64,000 nucleotides of DNA from Scatophagus argus (GCF_020382885.2 NC_058511.1:2635501-2699500), one strand, 5' to 3'. Counted from the stretch's first letter, positions 1 through 12,100 are shown. Translations and numbers: made by a program. The notes: generated from the sequence alone by a model not told the origin.

Positions 1-3000
1 TCTACAGAACGCCAAGCAGGAGGCAGAAGGTAGGACTGTTGTAGCATAAGGACGCACTTGTGACAAGAATTCAGTGTACGCGTCAGAGTTGGAAAAGATG
101 CCTTTTATCTTCAGTGAATCGTGTTGGTCTTTTGAGTAATTCGGCATATAAAAAACCATGAATCATGTTTTACGTTGTCGCTTTACGTGTGTACGTGTAC
201 GCCGGAAGATTGTATGGAAACCACGTGAGCCAATAAGGAAAGACAAAAATGTAATCCAGTTCGTGTTCCTAAATCGATCATGTGTGCGCCGAATTGAAAA
301 CAAGCTCAGGTTAATTCGGGTGTCGTGTTTATTGTTCTTTTATAACCTACGTGTTCTTCCTAGCAGGCGCAGCGTCATAAAAATGCAAGAAGTTTCATTC
401 GTATTTCAGTTTGGGTCCGTTGTTCACTTTTCCCCTCCACAAGTCCAGCGAAAACAGAGCGGATAAGCAACTTGCCGATGCAGCAGCGTTTGTTATTTAC
501 TCTCATATGTCAGAATTATAATTCACAAGTCTTCCTTTGAGTGTTTAATAACACACATCAGTGGGATCAACTCGCTGGATTAAAAAGACCCTCTGGCATG
601 AAGGTGGCGTAATATAATCCCTGTCATGCTGCCAATGCGGTGGCATTGCACAAACCAGCCTGACCGATGACTGTGCTCCTTTGTTCTCACACAGACTCGC
701 TGGAGACTTTTGTCCCTTACAAGATCACCACTTTACTCGGCCTGATCACAGCCGGGGCGCAGTTTTACAAAAGGTGAGTCGCTGTCCACACCTGCAGGGC
801 CACAGAGCCACTGGGCTGCACAGATGTTTTAATCCACAAGTTCCTTTTTGTTTATTTTGTGCCGTATGCCTGTGTTTTGTTACTGTTGAGTAGCCTTGGA
901 GTGAAAAACAGGAGCGAGGCGGAGGCCATTTGGCAGAAGTCTTATCAGTAAGTAAATAACTACAAGGACAAACTAAGGGAAAATCTAATCTATTCTAAAA
1001 TCACTCCCTCCAGACTTTGGATTAGCCTGTTTGTAATAAAACATTACAGAGATGAGATGAGTCACATATTGAGGAGATGAACAAAGCTTGTCTGTTGCCG
1101 TTTTGTCATATAGTGATGGAAATGTAAGCTCCATGTTTGTTCCCTCTCAGCCGAGCAGCAGTGCGAGAGCGGGTGGAGGAGCTCCTGCAGCTGGAGGTCT
1201 GCCTTCTGCATTTCTACATTCTGATGTTGCACAGTATGACTTAGACGCGGCTGTTGTGTTTTCACACAGTAAACTGCCAAATTCATGCACATCGAGACAC
1301 ATCTTTTGCTTAAGAAACAGAATAACATGACGTAGTAAAAGTCCTGCATTCAAAATGTTCTTTTTAGGAGCAGGAATGTACTTGTTAGTGATAAAACATT
1401 ACAATATACTTGAAGTACCAAAAGTGAAAGTACGTATTATGCAGTGTAGCCCCATTTCAGAATGATGTACAGCATATGATGTTGTTTATATTATTAATGT
1501 ATTAATATGTTTATCCTTGTACATTTTAATTACTTTACATGCTGTTGGGAAGCTTGTGAACTGAGCTCAGTAAAGCCTTAGCTAAATCTGTAATGATACA
1601 TCAAGTTATTTGTTGATTACACTTTGTATTCTTAATTTAAATCTGCAAAGTAACTAAAATTATCAAATAAACATGATAAAGTAAAAAGTACAGCATTTCC
1701 CTGTGGATTGTAGTTAATAAGCTGAAGTATAAAGTAGCAGAAAATGGAAATACTCCACCAAAAGTATGATTTAATAAATCAATGACTGTAATAAAAACTG
1801 ACATGACAGCATTAAAATGAGGCCGGCTGGCATCACGTGGTCCATTTGAAACGTTTGAGAAAGCTGACATAAAGCACCAGTTTCTAAGAGTGAAAGCCGT
1901 CCCAGATGTTTCAGTCTTGCTGTTGCATTATGTATTTATTGATGTTGCTTCACGATGATTTCTCGATGCTGCTTGGTGTTCGTTTGGTTTCTAATCTCGT
2001 GTGTCCGTGTGTGTAGAGCGAGTGGGACTCCTTCCTGGACAGTGTGGACAAACGTCTACAGACGACAGATGGACAGCAGTCAGGAGGAAAGATGGCCGAC
2101 AGCCTGAGCCCTGATACTCCTCTCACTGACGGACGGAGTGGAAAGTGAGTTCAGGGCCTGACGTTGAGCGTTGGTGTTCTGATGCTTTCTGAGGCCGTTT
2201 CTGTCTGTGTTGTGTGTGTGTGTGTTTTTAAAGGAGTGTGACTCTGGGTCAGTATCTGGATCAGGGTCAGAAGCTGCTGCTGGTTCTCATCAGACATTTC
2301 GGATGACTGCCGTGACGAGACCACGTGGCTGAACTGGAGGCCAGTCGGGTCAGTTTATGTGTAAAATGTTCCACAGTTCCCTTCGCTCTGCTGAACAGCC
2401 TTCTTCCCGCTGAACCTCCTCGCTTCTGGGGAGCTTTCACGTCGTCCGTCGTGTATACGGTCTTGTAGTACTCGAGTTGGACTTGAGCCTTATGTGAATG
2501 TCATCTGCAGCCATTCAACCGCAATTGAGTACAACAAGAAGCCAAAGAAAACTCACAGATTGGTTTGTACTCAGTGTCTTTGTTTGATTTTCGTTCTTTT
2601 TGTTTCTTGCAGGCTGTCCTCGAGGCTCGGTCACTGCGGGTCTTGGTCGTTTCTTTCGGCGGCGTGGAGGGAGCTCAGCTGTGGCTGGAGCAGACTGGAT
2701 GTACCTTCAACATGGTGTTGGATCCACCGAGGAAGGTCAGGATCGGTGTTTCGGCTTAATGAGGGAATGAAAGGATTTCTGGGAAGATTTGGCTTTTGCT
2801 TTGTAAAAATGAAAGGAATCAAGAGTCTTTGTCTGCATAGCAACACTGTTTATCACATTGTCTGCATGTTTACATTCAGTGCAGGGAGGTCAGGTGCGTC
2901 AGTATTAAAGAGGCATCAGTAATTCATGGAAACTGGAGATGGCTGTGACTCAGCACAAACAAACTGAAGGAGTCGGAGGGTTTAGCAGCTGTTTGATGAC

Positions 3001-3827
3001 GTGTCATTAAAGCCCAGCGAGCTGAGCCTCCAAATGTTTCGTTCTGCAAAGTCAGCCACCAGATGTTAGCAGATGTGAGAGGGGAAAAAGGGGCAGTGAA
3101 GCGAGTATGAAGACTTGGGTGGTTTTCCACATGCCACAGAGGCGCTCATAAATCTGTGTGTGTGTGTTTGCGTTGGCTTTTTACTTGTGATTTTGATGAT
3201 ATAAAACTACCAGGATGCGTTTCTGCAGACTAAAGCTTCTGTCCTGCGTGCCACAGATATACAGAAGTTTTGGCCTCGGCTCGTCCTACTCCAAGGTGAT
3301 GAAGTTCGGCTGCCTGCTGCGGTACTCGGAGTACGGGGCTGTGGACAGAGACTTCCCCGACGTGCCCTCTCGTCTGCTGGAAGACATCTACCAGGTACAA
3401 GCCTCAGGACCCTTCTTAAGTCCAATTATATGATGTAACACTGTGCTTCCATTACTTTACTGTAGTACAGTCACTGTTCTGTGCTCCTGTCATGATCCAC
3501 CTGCTGACTATTTGCACTGACTGTTTACTCACTTGCACATTTGTACTGCCTCACGGAACCCTATGTTATTTTATTATTATATGTTACTCGTTTTTTCAAA
3601 TTAAAAGAGTCTGATCTGACCAACAAGGGAATTCATTTTGAGAAGCTTTCTCAAGCCATTTTATGCTGTTGCTTCAGGCTTTAATGCGTGTTTGTGTTTT
3701 TCAGATGGGAGGTGACTTTGTGCTGGATGAAGCGGGGAAAGTCCTTTTTTGTCACCCGTGTGAAAACCCTCTGGACAGGCCGACCGCGAAAGACATCCTG
3801 CAGGCCGTGGAGCCATCCAAGCTGTGA
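1..3827 (+). CDS. selenol: Selenoprotein L, 3' part (peroxiredoxin-like 2 fold, UxxU)
   Basis: Exons read by eye: 1-29, 695-773, 894-947, 1151-1196, 2017-2144, 2234-2348, 2613-2735, 3257-3394 and 3705-3827 (stop TGA 3825-3827). Every junction is GT-AG and all phases close; the start lies left of the window. The product has an N-terminal helical part (FVPYKITTLLGLITAGAQFY), then a thioredoxin-like PRXL2/AhpC-TSA domain: LGQYLDQGQKLLLVLIRHFG, the redox motif, SLRVLVVSFGGVEGAQLWL, and the ending FVLDEAGKVLFCHPC. The motif has two in-frame TGA codons, read as Gly-Sec-Leu-Pro-Sec-Arg-Asp. Selenoprotein L of fish and some invertebrates is the known family with a U-x-x-U diselenide motif; a redox role is known only in general terms. 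PRXL2A/B/C paralogues lack two Sec. If Sec is not inserted, this would be a truncated protein, but the conserved coding downstream of both TGAs argues against that. Confidence 0.93.
2304..2315 (+). other. selenol: Two UGA selenocysteine codons (UxxU)
   Basis: TGA at 2304-2306 and TGA at 2313-2315 are separated by CTG CCG and lie in one exon whose frame is open before (VLIRHFG) and after (RDHVAELEAS). The two Sec sit where PRXL2 proteins have the peroxiredoxin-like C-x-x-C. Recoding needs a 3' UTR SECIS element. Confidence 0.92.
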
Positions 3828-4620
3828 GACTTTACGCAGGCTCAGAGTCTGAGGCTCTTCGGGGGGTTTTAAACGCATCGCTGACACCACAGAAGAAGAG
3901 CGGCTCTTTGACTCGCGTTCATGACGTCACGTCTTGCACTCATGACACCATGAAGAGACGTAACCGATGCCGAACCTTGATGCAAAGACAGCTGTTCTTC
4001 TTTGCTGTGTCAGCGATGTGTCAGTGGGAGCTTTTTTAAATGAGCGCTTGTGTGTGCAGACACGAAAGTAATTTAACTCTAAAAGTCACGATGATTTGCT
4101 GTTCAGACTTCACTGTGACGCAGTGAGGGGTAGCCTGTACAATTTAAACACTTCCTGCTTCATGAAGCTTGTTTGTTTCCATGTGGCCACGAAGCGAAGA
4201 GAAATCTTTGCTGTTGCAGTCCTCATTTGAAATGTCATCTTTTAATGTGTTGTAATGTAATTTTTAGATGAAACTGAGATTTTAGAGTAGAAGAAAAGAT
4301 AAAACTGCTGCTACAGATCAAATCTCTCATAGATAAAACGCTGTAGTTTGTCATGAACTGTGAGCTTTTTGATGTTTAAATCGCTCAGGATTTCTGATGA
4401 CTACAGACTGAAACGTGTCTGTATGTCATGTACCAAATGTACCAAATGCTGGTGCTGCTCAGATTTGGAATTTTGTTCTCTTGTTAGTGATCAGATTGTT
4501 CCTGATTAAATGTTTTTTGAAATGGCTGATTTTCAGACTGTTTTTATACAGTTCTATGTATTGAGGCTGGATTCAACATTTCAGGACTTTGGCCTCTTTT
4601 CTGTAATAAAAACAGATTTC
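3828..4620 (+). other. selenol: selenol 3' UTR with poly(A) signal
   Basis: About 0.8 kb of non-coding sequence follows the stop. AATAAA lies at 4605-4610, at the expected end. The UTR must hold the SECIS if the two UGA codons are recoded. No other gene is seen here. Confidence 0.75.
4385..4440 (+). promoter_or_regulatory. Candidate SECIS element
   Basis: ATGA at 4397-4400 is followed after ten bases by AAA (4411-4413), the spacing of the SECIS quartet and apical adenines. ACAGAC (4403-4408) pairs with GTCTGT (4417-4422) beneath the apical loop. The 3' side of the quartet reads TGTC rather than the usual NGAN, so the core is not canonical. A second, weaker hairpin is at 4338-4407, where CTGTAGT pairs with ACTACAG around another ATGA. 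The true SECIS may be either or neither. Confidence 0.35.
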
Positions 4621-4796
4621 TCAAAGTAAGCAATCAGATGGTATCATTTCGACACATAAAGCAAAAGAGATTTGCGCTGTGGAATAATAATAAGGTTCAC
4701 ATGTTAAAGCAAAACACGCAACAACTTGAAAGGAAACGACGTGACTCCAAACTCGCAGAATCTCGCTCAGTCTGGCAACACAGCCTTAGCCACAGT

Positions 4797-5058
4797 ATGA
4801 ACGAAATGCAGTGCGGACAGATGCTGCAGCTACTTCCTGTGGTCAGCGTGATGTCACTTCCTCATTGTGACTTTCAGTCTGTTTTAGGTCTAACTTTAAC
4901 AAAGTTCAAGCTGAACCTCAACTTCACACTTCGTCCAGTCCCACAGAGCATTTGTGATGATGAAGTGTTTCATAGCCTCAGAAGAAGAAGAAGAGGAAGT
5001 TGAACGTGTGAAGTTTGTTCGTTAAGATAAAAGTTTGCTTGACCGCATCTTGTTTTCT
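4797..5058 (-). pseudogene. Orphan receptor 5' flank (duplicated fragment)
   Basis: This stretch matches the upstream flanks of receptors B (13483-13735) and D (27695-27900). It includes the ACTTCCTGT (4832-4840) and CACTTCCTC (4855-4863) sites and the GAAGAAG run. No signal-peptide exon follows it. It is fused directly to the tail of receptor A near 5061, so it marks a lost gene or an unequal-crossover junction. 4621-4796 shows nothing recognisable. Confidence 0.7.
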
Positions 5059-8000
5059 TCAGTGTAAAACCTGCACAGACACAAACGGTGAGACGTTCAC
5101 AGTCCTGCATTACAGTAACATGAACAGTTAGCAGCAGCAGCTTCTCATCATCTACACTGACTCACAGTCCCTGATCATTGATACACATTTTGAATTTTAC
5201 ACACGGCTTCACTTCAGTGTTTCTGTTCAACTCACAGTGTTGTCATCAGGTGGTCTCTGCTTCCCTGGAAAATAAAGCACAGAGGAACATTTCAGCTCCA
5301 AACTTCCAGTTTGTGTTGGTCAGTCTGAACAAATGTTGGTCTGAATGTTCTCACCTGCAGCTCTGATGAGAAGAACAGCAATCAGAGTAATGAGGAGGAG
5401 TTCAGCCACACGCAGAACCAACATCATGTAGTCCAGAACAGAACGATCTGTACGAGCTGTGGAACAAGGACGAAAGTTTGATTTCATAGGTGGGGGTTGG
5501 GGGTGGGGGGCACACAAGTGTTTTATAATAAAACTCTAATCAACAAAACTAATACAATTTACAATGTTATTGAGAGCTTTGTAAATGATGAGGTGGATCT
5601 TGAAGTGGATATGCTGATTTATTGGAGCCAGTGAAGGTGTAGCAGGATGGGTGTAACGCATGACTCTGAGCAACTTACACTTTGACTTCTAAAGTCTCTT
5701 ATGTCCACTTTTCTGTTTTTAAGACATCCTGGCTGCGCCTAATTAACAAACACACACACACACACACACACTCACGCACATGGACACCGATTCAAACGTT
5801 AACGTAAATGAAACGTCTGATATTACAGTCCTTCTGGGTGACGTGACCCAGACCAGGCAGAACAAACGCCCAGTTTACAGGAGCAGATTAACACGGACTC
5901 CTGGCCGCAGACCAGCAGACCCACCGGTGTGCAAGCGGGGTGGAGTGACAGCAGGGGCGGCCAATCACACGAGAAACCGCGGAGCCAATCGGGGAGCTTG
6001 TGGGCGGTCTAAACTAAGGTAAACAGGCTTCAGCTTGAGCGACCGTTTTCCGCTCGGTCCTAGTGCTTGACGCGTGTCTGTTTACTATAGCGTAACATTG
6101 TTTTTGGACGGTAAAAGTGAAGGGGACATGTCCCCTTTGCCCCCCCTCATTACGTCCGTGTGTGGAACACAACAATAACGTCAGACGAGAAAGTTGGGCT
6201 CAGAAATCAGAAGCACAACACGTGTGTTTAGTCGTGTTAGCGACTGCAGGGATGACAAAGTCAGTCGGTCGTCCTCCACTTTGGTCCACACTGAAATATC
6301 TCAGCAGCCGTTGGACGGATTGTCATGAAAATGTGCTGAGTCAGTCATGATCCTGTGAGGATGAAGCCGACTGACTCTGGTGGTCCTCTGGAGCTGCCAG
6401 CACGAAGACATTTTGGACTTTTAGAGAAACGTCTCCACATGTTGGACATGAAAGTCTCCACAGACACCCATGTCCCCCTCAGGATGTCATCAACTTTGAT
6501 GATCTCCTGAAATCTGATGTGGCGCCATCTTCAGGTCAACATGTGAACTTTGTTTTATGAACAAACCTGCAAACGGATGAGATTCCCTTCAGCCTCAGCT
6601 GAACTTTGTGTTGTTAGCTAATTAGCAAATGTTAGCATGTTCACACACTAAACTGAAATAAAATATTGTGGATAGTTTTTCACATTTAAGACCACACGGA
6701 TGTGCAGTGAAACTCCAACAGACGTAAAGGTTGTTTACATGTTGGAAACAGCATTTTGTCCACAGCTTCCTGTTCTGACAGAAGTTACAACAGAGAAGAG
6801 AATTACATGGAACAGCAACGTTTTAAAATACTGATTTGTCTACAGCCGAAACATTCAACCATTTACTGATGAGACAACACAAAGCAGGAAACACAGACAC
6901 ACAAAGTGTCTGTCAGGATCTAAAAGTTCTTCTGCCTGCATGTCTTTGCTAACTGTGAGTTTAGTACAAACACAAAGAGAAAAATGCTGACTCACCGATG
7001 TTTAGTGGCCCCGGTGCTGGTGTAATATCATTGGTTGTTGTTGCTGTCGTTGTTGTTGTTGTTGTTGTGTCCTCACCTGAACAGATGAACACAACTCAAC
7101 AAACTGCTCAGTGCAAAACGTGTGTTGTGATGTGATATTAAAACTTCAAATCCATAAATGAAACAAATATTTGAGGTAAATCTTCACGTCACTTTGAAGT
7201 GACTTTAAACAGCTCAACATGTTCTCACCTGGTTTCTCACCTGAGGGCCGAGGACTGAAGAGAAACTGAACTTTGTCCCCATCAGTCACTTCACACTTCA
7301 ACAAGTCAAACCTCGACTCATAAATGAAATGTGAACTCAGACCCGTCAGAGAGGCAGAGCAGGAAGACTGTGATGTCTTCACTTGGTGGTTTTCTTTATC
7401 CACATCAATTCTATTAAACAGCCACTTCACTGTGTGTCCACATGGTCCATATGTCCACACAGAGCAGCTTAATGTCACCTCATCAGCGTCCTCACGTTCA
7501 GTCACTGGTGAAGATGGAGACATTGTGAGAGAAAGACAACAAGAGCAAAATGAACTTCATCACAGTAATCAGAATTATTGTAATGTTTCACAGTCTGAGC
7601 TGAAAACTTTATGATGTAAATACTCACTGGTGACCACAGACAGATGAACCTGAGAGTCTGGACCTTGTTGTTGTCCTGATTTGTACTGTCTGCAGGTGTA
7701 ACGACCAGCATCCTCAGCTGAGACCTTCTTTATAACCAGAGAACAGTTCTTTGTGACACTCAGTCTGTCTGAATTGGTTTTGGTCTGTTCACCAATCTGT
7801 CCAAGTTTAATCAGCTCTACTGCTGCTGTGTCTCGTCTTAAAGCATTGAAGAGCCATGTTGTGCTGTCACATTCCTGCTGACCGTCGATCATATTATTAC
7901 ACGGCAAACTGACTTGATCTCCATCTCTGACAGTGAAGTGGAGGACAAGCTGTCGGGTCGCTGCTGCTGTGAAGATGAGAGAGAAAGAAAGAATCAAGAG

Positions 8001-8272
8001 AAATAAAAAAGACTATTAATGTCAGCGTGAGGATGAAAGTTTGCTTATAAGCTTCATCTTTGGTTTGTCAGAGTTCACGAAACTCAACCTGCTGGAGAAC
8101 AAACAGAGTTGCTGTCTGTTGGGTTTCAAGTCATAAAATAACTTTAATGACATGAATAAAATAGTCTGTAAATGTCTGTGTTGGTCAAACACACGTTCTA
8201 TGTGTCCTTACCTGTAAACTGAAGCAGCAGCATCAGAAACAAAGACATTTTAATCCATCTGAATCCAGCCAT
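5059..8272 (-). CDS. Ig-superfamily receptor A, short-tailed
   Basis: Exons on the minus strand: signal peptide 8212-8272 (MAGFRWIKMSLFLMLLLQFT), V-type Ig 7628-7966, second Ig 7241-7504, Thr-rich stalk 6996-7076, transmembrane 5355-5456, tail 5236-5264, and last piece 5059-5070. The phases close to about 295 residues. The V domain shows LPC, CDSTTW and DAGRYTCRQ; the second Ig shows TLSCSVW and LLKCEV. The membrane segment LRVAELLLITLIAVLLIR carries an embedded Glu. The tail ends after GKQRPPDDNTVLH because the next tail exon is cut by the junction near 5061, so the Tyr-Glu-Asn motif of B and C is missing. A type I surface receptor is inferred. I recognise no named family; it is not clearly NITR, DICP or CD300. 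Expression is unknown. Confidence 0.8.
5466..6160. mobile_element. hAT-like non-autonomous insertion, receptor A
   Basis: A 695 bp block is flanked by the direct repeat TGTGGAAC (5458-5465 and 6161-6168). Receptors B and D have no block at the same place; B has a single TGTGGAAC and D TGTGGAGC. Its ends read AAGGACG and CGTCCGTG, a short imperfect inverted repeat. An 8 bp target duplication fits hAT, but no transposase is seen. It includes a short CA run and a G-rich/C-rich pair. The open frame at 5780-6022 looks accidental. Confidence 0.6.
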
Positions 8273-8347
8273 CGTGTCTCTTTTCTCTCTGCTTCCTCGA
8301 CTTGTGAGTCTCTACACTCAAGCTTCTTACAGAAAAATGTTGCGTCA

Positions 8348-8356
8348 ACTTCCTGT
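8348..8356 (-). promoter_or_regulatory. ETS/PU.1-like site upstream of receptor A
   Basis: ACAGGAAGT on the minus strand, about 75 bases upstream of the ATG at 8272. The same nonamer recurs upstream of B, C and D. A blood-cell ETS factor is an inference from the motif only. Confidence 0.4.
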
Positions 8357-8465
8357 AATAATAAAGAGTGACCTCCTCACAGTGACTGTCATCCTTCTTT
8401 TCACTCACAACTGTTGCTTTAATGAAGGCAGAGCACATCAGCTCTCAGCTTCCTCCTTCACTTGT

Positions 8466-9133
8466 TAACCTTCGTCATCCCCTTTTGGATAAAACAACTT
8501 TTTACAGCAATAAATCTTAAACAAAAGAGATAATTTGTTAAAGGAACAGTGACACATGTCATCACTGTGAAGTAAAATATTTCATTTGTATAAATTCAGT
8601 GGAATTTAAATTTCATTAGTAAGCATTCAGTGATGATTAAATATTACATATGCAGAAAGGTATGTATGTGTTTGTATGCATGTCAGTAACAGACATGATA
8701 GACATTTCACACATGTTAACTATAATGGAGAGTGGGATCAGCAACTGATGACTGCAAATTCAACTTTAATTGTTAAACAGGACACACTGACTTCACCACA
8801 ACACATCAGCTCAGCAGATCATATTATCAGTTCTAACCAACACACCACTGTTAATAATCAAAGTTCATTCAAAGCTCCTCTGAAACCTGAGCCGAAACAC
8901 TCCGGACCTCAAAGGAAACTAAACTGAGAACAGAGACGTCAGGCCGAGCTGCACAAAGGAAACAGTTTCATCAGCGACGCAGGAAAAGATAAAACTTTGT
9001 TAAACGGACAGCAAGCTTAAAATGAGGTACAAGCCAGACTTTGCGGCTCCTCGTGACAACCGTATGAACCGAGACCTCATCTAAAACATCAGAATGAAAT
9101 TGGATTAATAAGAAATGTGTGAGAGCAGTGGAC
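8466..9133. other. Spacer between receptors A and B
   Basis: Unique sequence not shared with the other units. It probably holds the 3' UTR of receptor B on its right side. I see no convincing gene. The open frame at 8676-8927 has no recognisable features. Confidence 0.6.
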
Positions 9134-12100
9134 TCATGTCTCTGGAGAGCTGCTGTTGGTGTGGAAGTGAACAGAAGCAGAGGCGTCTCCGGTGTTTTCA
9201 TATGTCACTGAGCTGTCGCGTCCGTCTTCTTCACAATGCACCTGTGAAAACAACACACCTGAGTTCAAATAGAACAAATAAATTCATCAACACTTCATAC
9301 GTTTAGTCAAAATTTCCCAGACTGCTGCATTTTCCTCCCAGCTGACTGTTAAGAAGCAGAACCCTGAACGCACCACCACCTCCTGTCTGAGCTGACGTTT
9401 ACCTGACCAGCTGCTGCACCTGAACGCCTCGCCGTCCGCCTTCTGACTGAGTGTGAAACCTGCACAGACACAAACGGTGAGACGTTCACAGTCCTGCACT
9501 ACAGTAACATGAACAGTTAGCAGCAGCAGCTTCTCATCATCTACACTGACTCACAGTCCCTGATCATTGATACACATTTTGAATTTTACACACGGCTTCA
9601 CTTCAGTGTTTCTGTTCAACTCACAGTGTTGTCATCAGGTGGTCTCTGCTTCCCTGGAAAATAAAGCACAGAGGAACATTTCAGCTCCAAACTTCCAGTT
9701 TGTGTTGGTCAGTCTGAACAAATGTTGGTCTGAATGTTCTCACCTGCAGCTCTGATGAGAAGAACAGCAATCAGAGTAATGAGGAGGAGTTCAGCCACAC
9801 GCAGAACCAACATCATGTAGTCCAGAACAGAACAATCTGTACGAGCTGTGGAACACAACAATAACGTCAGACGAGAAAGTTGGGCTCAGAAATCAGAAGC
9901 ACAACACGTGTGTTTAGTCGTGTTAGCGACTGCAGGGATGACAAAGTCAGTCGGTCGTCCTCCACTTTGGTCCACACTGAAATATCTCAGCAGCTGTTGG
10001 ACGGATTGTCATGAAAATGTGCTGAGTCAGTCATGATCCTGTGAGGATGAAGCCGACTGACTCTGGTGGTCCTCTGGAGCTGCCAGCACGAAGACGTTTT
10101 GGACTTTTAGAGAAACGTCTCCACATGTTGGACATGAAAGTCTCCACAGACACCCATGTCCCCCTCAGGATGTCATCAACTTTGATGATCTCCTGAAATC
10201 TGATGTGGCGCCATCTTCAGGTCAACATGTGAACTTTGTTTTATGAACACAAACCTGCAAACGGATGAGATTCCCTTCAGCCTCAGCTGAACTTTGTGTT
10301 GTTAGCTAATTAGCAAATGTTAGCATGTTCACACACTAAACTGAAATAAAATATTGTGGATAGTTTTTCACATTTAAGACCACACGGATGTGCAGTGAAA
10401 CTCCAACAGGAGTAAAGGTTGTTTACATGTTGGAAACAGCATTTTGTCCACAGCTTCCTGTTCTGACAGAAGTTACAACAGAGAAGAGAATTACATGGAA
10501 CAGGAACGTTTTAAAATACTGATTTGTCTACAGCCGAAACATTCAACCATTTACTGATGAGACAACACAAAGCAGGAAACACAGACACACAAAGTGTCTG
10601 TCAGGATCTAAAAGTTCTTCTGCCTGCATGTCTTTGCTAACTGTGAGTTTAGTACAAACACAAAGAGAAAAATGCTGACTCACTGCTGTTTGGTGGTCCT
10701 GGTGCTGGTGTAATATCATTGGTTGTTGTTGTTCTTGTTGATGACATTGTAGTTGTTGTTTTTGGCTTTGTTGTTGTAGTTGTTGGCTTTGTTGTTGTTG
10801 GCTTTGTTGTAGTTGTTGGCTTTGTTGTTGTTGGCTTTGTTGTAGTTGTTGGCTTTGTTGTTGTTGTTCTTGGCTTCATTGTTGTTGGCTTTGTTGTAGT
10901 TGTTGGCTTTGTTGTTGTTGTGTCCTCACCTGAACAGATGAACACAACTCAACAAACTGCTCAGTGCAAAACGTGTGTTGTGATGTGATATTAAAACTTC
11001 AAATCCATAAATGAAACAAATATTTGAGGTCAATCTTCACGTCACTTTGAAGTGACTTTAAACAGCTCAACATGTTCTCACCTGGTTTCTCACCTGAGGG
11101 CCGAGGACTGAAGAGAAACTGAACTTTGTCCCCATCAGTCACTTCACACTTCAACAAGTCAAACCTCGACTCATAAATGAAATGTGAAGTCGGAACCTTC
11201 AGAGAGGCAGAGCAGGAAGACTGTGATGTCTTCACTTGGTGGTTTTCTTTATCCACATCAATTCTATTAAACAGCCACTTCACTGTGTGTCCACATCGTC
11301 CACGTGTCCACACAGAGCAGCTTAATGTCACCTCATCAGCGTCCTCACGTTCAGTCACTGGTGAAGATGGAGACATTGTGAGAGAAAGACAACAAGAGCA
11401 AAATGAACTTCATCACAGTAATCAGAATTATTGTAATGTTTCACAGTCTGAGCTGAAAACTTTATGATGTAAATACTCACTGGTGACCACAGACAGATCA
11501 ACCTGAGAGTCTGGACCTTGTTGATGTCCTGATTTGTCAAACTGTCTGCAGGTGTAACGACCAGCATCCTCAGCTGAGACCTTCTTTATAACCAGAGAAC
11601 AGTTCTTTGTGACACTCAGTCTGTCTGATTTGGTTCTGGTCTGTTCACCAATCTGTCCGAGGTTAACCAGCTCTACTGTTCCTGTGTCTCGTCTTAAACC
11701 ACTGAACACCCATGTTGTGCTGTCACATTCCTGCTGACCGTCGATCATATTATTACACGGCAAACTGACTTGATCTCCATCTCTGACAGTGAAGTGGAGG
11801 ACAAGCTGTCGGGTCGCTGCTGCTGTGAAGATGAGAGAGAAAGAAAGAATCAAGAGAAATAAAAAAGAATATTAATGTCAGCGTGAGGATGAAAGTTTGC
11901 ATAACCCAAAGGGTTAGAGTTAACTCCTGTCACAAAGGAAGCGGCGTCGCTGACGCAGAGGATTGAACCCCGATGCAGAGTCAAAAAAGGGCAGGCAGGC
12001 CGAGATCCAAAACTATTTTCTTTATTTTCTAACAAAGAAACTCAAAAAAACAGGCACACGCTTACTGGGGCAAGGATCAACAAAAAGTACAACAAGACGA

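Noticed and set aside
5780-6022. Conserved 80-codon frame in receptor A intron (twin at 17684-18067)
   Set aside because: It lies in the hAT-like insertion; its conservation reflects the recent duplication, and no domain is seen.
8250-8438. Small minus-strand frame over the receptor A first exon
   Set aside because: It is out of frame with the signal peptide and covers 5' flank.
10719-10988. Val-Gly-rich plus-strand frame
   Set aside because: It is the antisense of the Thr-rich stalk of receptor B (same at 19026-19307).
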